From Toxonevra muliebris (lineage: Eukaryota; Arthropoda; Insecta; Diptera; Pallopteridae): a DNA stretch of 64,000 nucleotides. The notes beneath the pieces are model-generated. The model searched no databases, had not been told where the DNA came from, and was given only the letters and a program-made list of their open reading frames with translations. The position numbers and the translations under genes were made by a program. Numbering within the stretch: position 1 is the stretch's first letter; every line of letters starts with the position of its first letter. This document shows, in pieces, positions 56,783-64,000 of this stretch. Location of the stretch: the NCBI GenBank assembly GCA_963691655.1, contig OY829326.1, positions 73,091,235 to 73,155,234 of the forward strand. The letters run 5' to 3'.

Positions 56783-57330
56783 GTCACCATCCCCAGAGAC
56801 AATATGAACAAGAACTATAGCATCTACAAACAATTCAAATTTGTACTTAGTAACACCTCTAATAAAGAACACTCAATAAGGTGGTACACTGACGGCTCGC
56901 GAATAGACAACGGAAAGGGTGCAGGGGAGTATAGGCCAAAAACCAGACACTCAGAGCCAATGGGATACACTACAAGTATTTTCCAAGCGGAAATTCTTGC
57001 CATACGGCTCTGCGCGCAGTTTAGCCTCTAGCGTGGGTACAAAAGCCAACAAATAGTAAGTAATATATTCAGATAGTTAAGTCGCTATCAGAGCCCCAGA
57101 TTCCTTTGAGATATCCTCAAGATTAGTAAGGAAATGCATAGAGCTCCTGAATGCATTAGGCAAGACTAATAAGGTCATCATATTCTGGTTACCTGGGCAT
57201 AAATGGGTATATACATATGGTAATGTGGTAGCCGATTGCAGTCAAAACTTACATTATTTTAGAACCCATGATAGGTATAGGAAAACAAACCATAAAATAT
57301 ACTTTAAAAATAGAAGAAGGGATTAGTAAG
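56783..57330 (+). pseudogene. RNase H domain remnant of a LINE
   Basis: From VTIPRDNMNKNYSIYKQ the frame reaches IRWYTDGSRIDNGKGAG (the first RNase H Asp in TDGS) and SIFQAEILAIRLCAQFSL (catalytic Glu in QAE), then a stop at 57029. Beyond it, with frame changes, IFWLPGHKW and GNVVAD (about 57178-57236) give the distal block. It is the same family as 28905-29765, where the later zinc-knuckle part survives. The Harbinger MITE lies immediately upstream. Confidence 0.85.
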
Positions 57331-57617
57331 TCATCCTACGGGAACATCTCTCTAAGCTTAGACAATCAAAGCTACTATCGGGGTAGAGTAGACCTTAAAG
57401 GTCGCCTCCTCCCCTAAATCGTTTCCTTGTCTTCATCCATAACTTTCTATCATTGGTAAATAACACCATAAGCCCGATAACGACACTATTTACCAATCCT
57501 ATACAAAACTCCTAAGATATTGATAATAAAAGAAAAGTTTATTATGAATGTCACACGCATCAATAACCTCAATCCAATCCCCAAGTGTTAAGTGTTCTTT
57601 CGCAAATAAAATTCGAT
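57331..57617. other. Short spacer
   Basis: It contains AAGCTACTATCGGGG and nearby words also seen at 29850 after the other LINE fragment, so it may be LINE 3' sequence. Confidence 0.35.
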
Positions 57618-57621
57618 TTAA

Positions 57622-58100
57622 CCCTCTAGTAGGCAAGACCGTCTCCAGACGGGCAACCGCTTGATACAATTTAAAATACGTCTAAAATTGTGTATTCATG
57701 CCGCACAGTAGATAGATGAACACCGGAGCTATACGTTGCATAACTTTTTTCGTTGTCTTCTTTTGATTTTATAGCCAGTAGAAAGTTAGATTTTGAGTAA
57801 TTTACGAAAAAAATTATTTTTGATGATATTAAAATTATTTGCGAAAATTTTAATTATTAATAAAAAATATTTATAGTTGTTTGTTGGAGTTGAAAAAGTA
57901 TTAGGAAGTAGGGAATTTATTATATTTTACATTCATGCAATTGAATGAATAATAATTTTTTTCTTTTCCATTTATCGGGACTACAAGCTTTGTAATGGAC
58001 CACCTATTTTCTTACCTCGAGCTGAAATAAAGACTAAAATTCGATTTTCAACTTCATTTCCGAGTTTCAAACATTAAAATCAACCAATCCTACTAGAGGG
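57622..58100. mobile_element. piggyBac-type MITE (479 bp)
   Basis: TTAA flanks both sides (57618-57621 and 58101-58104). The ends CCCTCTAGTAGG and CCTACTAGAGGG are perfect 12-bp inverted repeats. Just inside is the hairpin CCGTCTCCAGACGG. It shares TTAA-CCCTCTA and the plan of end, short spacer and GC hairpin with 36692-37161, so they are probably two branches of one family. Confidence 0.9.
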
Positions 58101-58104
58101 TTAA

Positions 58105-58334
58105 CGAGCGTAATGCCCATGTCCATTGCCCAATATTTTATCTTCTTTCATGAGTTTACTAACCTCTCTTTAACCATCTTGTTATAGGTGAGGTAAATAC
58201 TGTGGGATCAGTAATTCTTAGTGTTATCGGCATGCTCATCCGATTAGACGGTCATTGAAATATTCAGATTTTTGAAGTGTCGAAACAATCAGTCAATGCC
58301 TTGGCTTTCTACGGCTGTTTCTGGGTCACAGATC
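58105..58334. other. Short spacer
   Basis: No recognisable feature. It may include more eroded Jockey sequence. Confidence 0.3.
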
Positions 58335-58335
58335 A

Positions 58336-58822
58336 TCAATGGGTAACAGTTCATCTTTATCCACACAAAATAAATTACTCATTTACAAGCAAATACTAAA
58401 ACCAGTATGGAGTTATGGAGCACAGCTCTGGGGCTGTGCCAGCCAAAGCACCAAAAACACAATACAACAATATCAAAACAAGGTACTTAGGTCCATTGTG
58501 AAAGCACCATGGTATTGCAGAAGTGCTGACATTGAGCACGACCTCTGATTGAACTCTGTCAATGCAGAGATAACAAAAATTGCAGCGGCCCATAAAAATA
58601 AAAAGAGGCTAAGTAACCACGTGAATAACGAAGGATTTATCCTAAACGAAACAGATGGATTATTACGACGACTTCAACGCATCAAACCCAGAGATCTTAT
58701 ACCGTCATAAAAATACTCTACGAAATAGAGTATAATTGTTAGTTAAGTTATTATAAAAAAGTTGCTTGTTAGTCATTTGTAAGCATTATGAACTAGGCGC
58801 AATGTAAAATAAACGAAAAAAA
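58336..58822 (+). pseudogene. 3' end of a Jockey-clade LINE
   Basis: The C-terminal end of a Jockey-type reverse transcriptase is clear: LSTQNKLLIYKQILKPVWSY, then GAQLWGCASQS, NKVLRSIVKAPWY and ADIEHDL. A single in-frame stop (TGA after DL) is followed in the same frame by NAEITKIAAAHKNK and LLRRLQRIKPRDLIPS, ending at TAA 58708-58710. A 3' UTR of about 100 bp follows, then a short A-rich tail (to about 58822). It is 5' truncated, as is usual after incomplete reverse transcription. Confidence 0.9.
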
Positions 58823-61199
58823 ACTCCGTCTGATCTTAATGAGGAGGAGCTTCATGAAAACAACTGGGCTCCTGGATCGTGTTCAAAATTGAGAAAAACA
58901 GATGTTTGGCGGCAGCGGGGTGGTCGCTAGCTCTATTGACTCGTGACAATATCGCCTGTGTGGCTTTATTCTATTTATTATCATGATATATCAATCTATC
59001 TGTTCGTATATTCTTCACAACTAAGCGAACCGCATATGGAACTCACACATTCCACGTGGACACAATATGCCAACGCATTACAGAGAAAGTTATTTTCTTT
59101 GTCGCTCTGCCTTCTTATGTAATAAGATCCCTTCAATTACTTATCTTGATAGTTATAACCTCTCCAACGTAAACCAAATATTCACAGATACTTCTTACCT
59201 TTCCATTTCCAATTACCTATCTTCCTTCCCCCATCAACATAATTCGCTGCCATGTCGTGTCATAAAAAAATAAACAACCAAGTAATTTTGTTCTTTATAG
59301 CTGGGAACTGCAACATTATCCACATATGATAAAAATATAAACCTCCTTTTATTATTACCTATGCCCTTCGGAATCATTCTGAATTTCAATATGGAAATGA
59401 TCCGGCCATTTAGTCTCTGCTGCTTACCTTGATTGTTCAGAGCAGAATGAATGATCTCTGTCTTAACACTATTATTAGTTTACAGGCAGCCACTGTGTAT
59501 TTCTTATGATCAAAGGATTTTTCAATTACCTTTATGTAGAGCCTGTCGTTTCTATAAACTTGCCCTTGAACTAGGCACGTTGTGATGTGAGGAATGCTTA
59601 AAGCTTTTGACACTTTCTTGCCCGCCTACTGTTGAAATTTCTCCAGAGGTTAGAAAGAGAATCTTTTCCCTAGTGATTATTGATCCCAATAGGAGCATCT
59701 CTTTATACCATTTCCGCTATGAAAACCAAATGAGTCATTGGCAATACTGACAATTATTTTTTAAAGTGTATGTATTTATTTGTTAATTGAAATCTGATAC
59801 TTTTGCTAAAGATTTTTATAATTGTATGTATAAATATTTTTTTTTTTTTTCAAAATATTTTTGTTGCTGTTTTTTGCTTTTGGTTTTTTAAACCAGTTGG
59901 TTTAGCACTTGATATAAAATTTATAAATAATTTTTTTAAGTGTTATAAAAAAATGAGTTTTTGCTTTTCAATACATTATTTCATTATTTCTGAAATAAAT
60001 GTGTGATTTTTTTTTTGTTATAATATTAAAACTGGTTTCACTATAATTGCAAATTGTTTGCTATAATTTCAAAATTTTTATTATTTTTCTCTTTATACAT
60101 ATTTTTTATATATATATATTTTTTTTCATTTGTCAAATTGCTAATTAAATTGTTGTTTGAGCATGTCTCAAACATAGAAACAGAAACATACTTCAATGGA
60201 TGGATTCTTTGTTTGAAGTTTATACTTCTAAATCTTTTTTCACCTTCCCACTTCTTTTTCACCTTTCATCTTAGGAAACAAATAAAACTTGTTTCTGACC
60301 AAGTAACAACAGGTATTAAGTGGAGCTCTGTTTGTTCTTTTTTTTATTAACATGCATCAGTATTGGAAAAGTTGGTTATGCAGCATTATTTACACCACCT
60401 AATAAAAATAACTTAATTAAAGCATTTTTCTTTATATTTTATGGGTTTTTTACATTAATTTTTCTTTTTTCAAACGATTTTTCCTGCGTCTATATACAAA
60501 TTTTTGTCTCATATAACCTCAGTTAGCAATAGAGCTGCATAAAACTTTTGATCTTATATTTAACAGCTGTTTATTTACAGTTGTTTACAATATTTTACAT
60601 TGAAATGTAAACAATTCAATAGCATCGTTATTTTCGACTAAAATTCCAACAGTGACATACACACGTCAATTACTTGTATACATATTTATGTAATGCATAT
60701 TAGGAATTGACTAAAATCCATTTCAAGATAAACATCGAGAGTGACAGTAAAATTTTAAAATGGAATTTTTTTTTTTTTTTTCAATATTTTTTTTATTACA
60801 TACAGGTATGTAGATTTTTGTGAGTAAACTGTTGTTATTATAATTAAGTAGTAATATTGTTATTGTTATTATTATTACTCTGGTTGTTATATCGCAAATA
60901 AAAGTCAAGGCTAACAGGTTAGCAGTAATAATATATGTCTGGTTGGCTGACTGGCTCACTACTTGACTAACTGACTGACTGACTTATTAAGCGTGAAATG
61001 TGTACATATATGACTATGCATAAATTATAATATAAAAATGTTCTAAAAATATAACAGAAGAAAAGGCAATTACAATAAATTCAAAGGCGTAAAAACTTTA
61101 TACAATTGCAAAGTAGATTATATCAATTAAAAAAAAAAAATTGCGTCTGCTATCACAAGTCACTAAAACTGATTTAAATTAAATGGTAATAAATATTTT
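58823..61199. other. Gene-free stretch
   Basis: AT-rich, with poly-T blocks (59840, 60768). GTTTACAATATTTTACATTG and its neighbourhood (about 60583-60615) form a hairpin. No coding sequence is supported. Confidence 0.4.
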
Positions 61200-61540
61200 A
61201 GCATTTTCTGTGGCTTAAGGATAGATGTCAGAACAGATGACTTAAGATGGCAAGTATTACCCAGGTCACAATTCTTAAATCAATGCCTGCCTTCTCTTGG
61301 TGGTCGTTACGAGAGACAAAAGTTACAACAATTGCCGAGTGAAATGGGACAAACTATTGTTTCGAACCGAACATTCCAGGAAATTAGCTCCCAGCCCGAG
61401 CTTAAAACGTTTTACATTGGACAGACTAGAGTATTTGCATTTACTTCAATTCAATGGTTGTATAAACCTACAAATAAAAATATTGTAATAGAAATATTTT
61501 TAAATATATCAAGGCTACGGAACGAAATAGGAAAAGGATA
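61200..61540 (+). pseudogene. Coding-like fragment of unknown protein
   Basis: One frame is open and protein-like from about 61242 to 61400: LPRSQFLNQCLPSLGGRYER, QKLQQLPSEMGQTIVSNRTF, QEISSQPELKTFYIGQ. It then runs into less convincing sequence up to a stop at 61541. It has no Met in a good position and no recognised domain. It may be an eroded gene or transposon fragment, or an unrecognised exon inside the E75A intron. Confidence 0.3.
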
Positions 61541-64000
61541 ATTGTACCGTAAAAATGATCTAGTTAAAACATTTTTTTCTTAAAGAAGTTCCATTATATT
61601 AATCTAATTTACTTTGAAGATAAGAGAGAGAAAAGACTCAATTGCAATAAAATTTTAAAAATTGGATTCAGAACATATGTTCAAGCTCTGTGGAACTAGA
61701 GCTTTTGAGTCGTCGCACCAAAACAAAAAAAAAAAACCGTTTCGTGACAAAAGTTTCGGTCGCAACTCTTTCTCTTCAGAAGCTTTTTATCTGTTTCTTG
61801 CGGTGTTAAGTTTCTCAAAGGAATAATAAATATCAGAGCATATTTCACGTCAGCCAACCATTTTAGATAAAATATTTCAGATTTACTTCCTGTGTTCCTT
61901 CAGATATTCGAATATTAGATTATCTAGTAGCCTTGCCTTGATCAGTTCAAACGATACGTAAGGCCGCTGCATTCTCTCTTAGATCGTTGACCTACTTTTC
62001 TCACTCAAGATATTGAGTATCATAGCCGCATCTATGGATTCTAGTTACTGAACTATGCTCTAGGTACATTCCCAGGTTTTTCCTACTTTTGCGAGCCAGT
62101 GCTCTACAATGTCCTAAGATATCTACGTTCTGATGATCCCGAATTTCACGGAGCATATTGTGCTTGCCTCAATATCGATTTTACAACAGGTTTCTCAGAG
62201 CCCATAGTGCCTCGTCCCAATAGTCAACCAGCTCTGTGATCTAAAACGTTTGTGTTAACTGCAAAGAGCAAAATATACTCTGCTATCCTAATCAAAGTTA
62301 CAATATGTATACTATAAAAAAGAGAAGATATCGGGTGATTGAAACGTCATATTGAACATTCCTCCTTTTCAATTCGGTTAGGGACAGGAACAAGCTCGCA
62401 TTTTCTTATATTTCTTTTTTCTTCACTCCTAAGCGCTTGATTTTGAAGAGATTTAGGGGACCTCAAAAGAGGTAAGGTAGCGAGGCTACCCTTACTATGC
62501 TATGATAATACAATGGCCTGTTACCTAACATAGCGTAACTTTGTTAATGATAGACAATCTCTATTAAAACACTATTTCACCAATTTCGGAGGGAAAAATA
62601 TACAAAGTTCGACTGCGCCTGAATCCTCTTTTCATCTGGTTGAAAAATCATTTTCCACAGTTCACAATTGCGTTTCTTTCCACCTGAAAAAAGTTTTATT
62701 GAAAAATTAATTGAAATTCTTGCACTTCTCCTTGCTTTGGTTAGGTAGAAACAAAATATTTTTGAAACGATTCTGAATCGTTCTGCCTTCGTTTCGTTCC
62801 ATTCCGTTCCTTTACTTTATACTCTCGCAGAGTTGCCAGTGTTTGCTCTCGTTTAATAAAACCAAGTTCATAATTTGCCGCGAAAAAAAACTCAGAATTC
62901 ACATGGCCATTGTATAGCTAAGTTTGTTTCCGCATTAATATATTACTCACTATTTATTTCTAAACAAACATCAACTTAAATGCAAATATTTTTTATATTA
63001 ATAAACTTTGTTTGCTTTAAACAAAGTACGCCCACTCGTAAGCGACATAAAAAGAATTCATCAGCTATAAAATTTTATAATTAGCAATAACGCGGGCAAC
63101 GCTAATAAAAATTGAGCTGCGTTAGAATGTTGGAGGTGTTGAGAATAAATGAAGAAATTTGCGACAATATTGTAAGTAATAATAAAAAAAAAAAAAAAAA
63201 CGATTTCACATTAAATCATTCAAAATTTGATTAAAATTAAATTCATATAAATTCTATGCACAATTATGAATCCAAAAATAAACAGAAATTTGTTCTTATT
63301 TTTTCTTTCTTTTTTTCCTATTCCACTATAAACGCTACATTAAAAATAATATTTAAAAATAAAAAACAACAAATTATTAATAATGATAAAGTTCAAATTA
63401 AAACAAACAAAAAGATGAAAAAAGAAATTTCAAAACGAAAACAAATAATAAAAAATAATAGTAATAAAAATAAAATAAAATGACCGTTCATGATATTTGA
63501 AAAAATTCAATGTCAATGTCACAAAAACAAACGCACACACACAAAAACTACACACAGAAACGCATAGAAACTCTCTCTCTCTCTCTCTCTCTCGCTATCT
63601 CGCCTTACTCTCGCTTTATACAATATCTGACAAATAAAACGCTAAAACGAATGCAACAACAGCAACTAATAATGACAACAACAAAACAGAATTTGCAAAA
63701 TAAATAAAATAAAGCAAAGAAAAATAAAAAACTGAGTTGAAAAAGAAGAAGAAGAAGAAGCAACAAAAACAACAAAACCAAAACTTAAGCAAATGTAAGC
63801 AAATAATAAATTAAATTTGACACAAGTATTTCAATCTGACGTCGGAGCACGTTTGCCAATACATATTCAAGTGTTGGCAATTCACTCATTCACTCACTGC
63901 ATTGACGAAGTTATGCTGCTGCTGCTGCTTTTGCTGTTTCTGTTACTGCTACACTTCGCTATGTCATCAATGTGACTGCTATTTTGTACTATGCATTGCT
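61541..64000. other. Gene-free stretch to window end
   Basis: AT-rich, with poly-A (61718, 63183), a (CT)n run at 63571-63592, GAAGAAGAAG at 63745 and CTGCTGCTGCTG at 63914. It may hold regulatory sequence or a start region of another E75 isoform, but nothing can be identified. Confidence 0.4.

Noticed and set aside
59803..60526. Several hydrophobic ORFs resembling membrane proteins
   Set aside because: Poly-T sequence always yields Phe/Leu/Ile; no other coding signal.
63256..63483. Lys/Asn-rich ORF
   Set aside because: Product of an A-rich tract.

Overview
The window is nuclear DNA of a higher (cyclorrhaphan) fly. It is AT-rich and full of CAA/GTT, poly-A/T, CT and CATA low-complexity tracts. 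It carries mariner, hAT, piggyBac, Tc1 and Harbinger relics, tRNA-derived SINEs and Jockey- and RNase H-type LINE fragments. Its one clearly recognised host gene is the E75A-specific first coding exon of the ecdysone-induced nuclear receptor gene E75 (Eip75B). No bacterial, viral or organellar sequence is seen. A species is not named; a tephritid or calyptrate fly would fit.

0-20 kb is a patchwork of duplicated segments and transposons. Segments A (839-1575), B (9411-9913), C (10926-13376) and a small D (7714-7945) recur at 15251-16036, 16410-16937, 17478-19733 and 14430-14672. Segment C carries an exon encoding the first half of a MADF (Adf-1/Myb-SANT-like) DNA-binding domain, and a third, divergent MADF exon lies at 9118-9274. 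Two mariner copies are present. One is full length with perfect 27-bp ends. The other is internally deleted. Each has lost a different catalytic aspartate. A two-finger C2H2 protein and a decayed Tc1-like transposase are also here.

20-39 kb is mostly non-coding. It holds a 2.17-kb hAT-type element with an 8-bp target duplication, several degenerate minisatellites, a LINE fragment with RNase H and zinc-knuckle remnants, piggyBac-type and palindromic MITEs, and two near-consensus ecdysone-response-like sequences at 32.6-32.7 kb.

39-48 kb appears to be the E75A 5' region. A candidate leader/promoter lies near 39.33 kb, and a TATA-box or splice-acceptor site lies at 45.56-45.60 kb. An A-rich leader follows, then the coding exon from 46337 to a GTAAGT donor after 47748. 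A 200-N assembly gap (47154-47353) interrupts the exon, and the reading frame changes across it, so the true gap is not 200 bp.

48-64 kb should be the first E75A intron. It holds a hAT-like element with a pogo-like element nested in it, a dimeric tRNA SINE, a 360-bp Tc1-type foldback MITE with a transposase scrap, a GAATTC-rich minisatellite split by a SINE, a Harbinger-type MITE inside a LINE remnant, a second piggyBac-type MITE and a Jockey 3' end. No E75 zinc-finger exon is seen before 64000. I did not find a convincing new biological system. The most unusual structures are the mosaic duplication with filled and empty transposon sites, the paired catalytic losses in mariner, and composite MITEs whose target duplications can be read directly.
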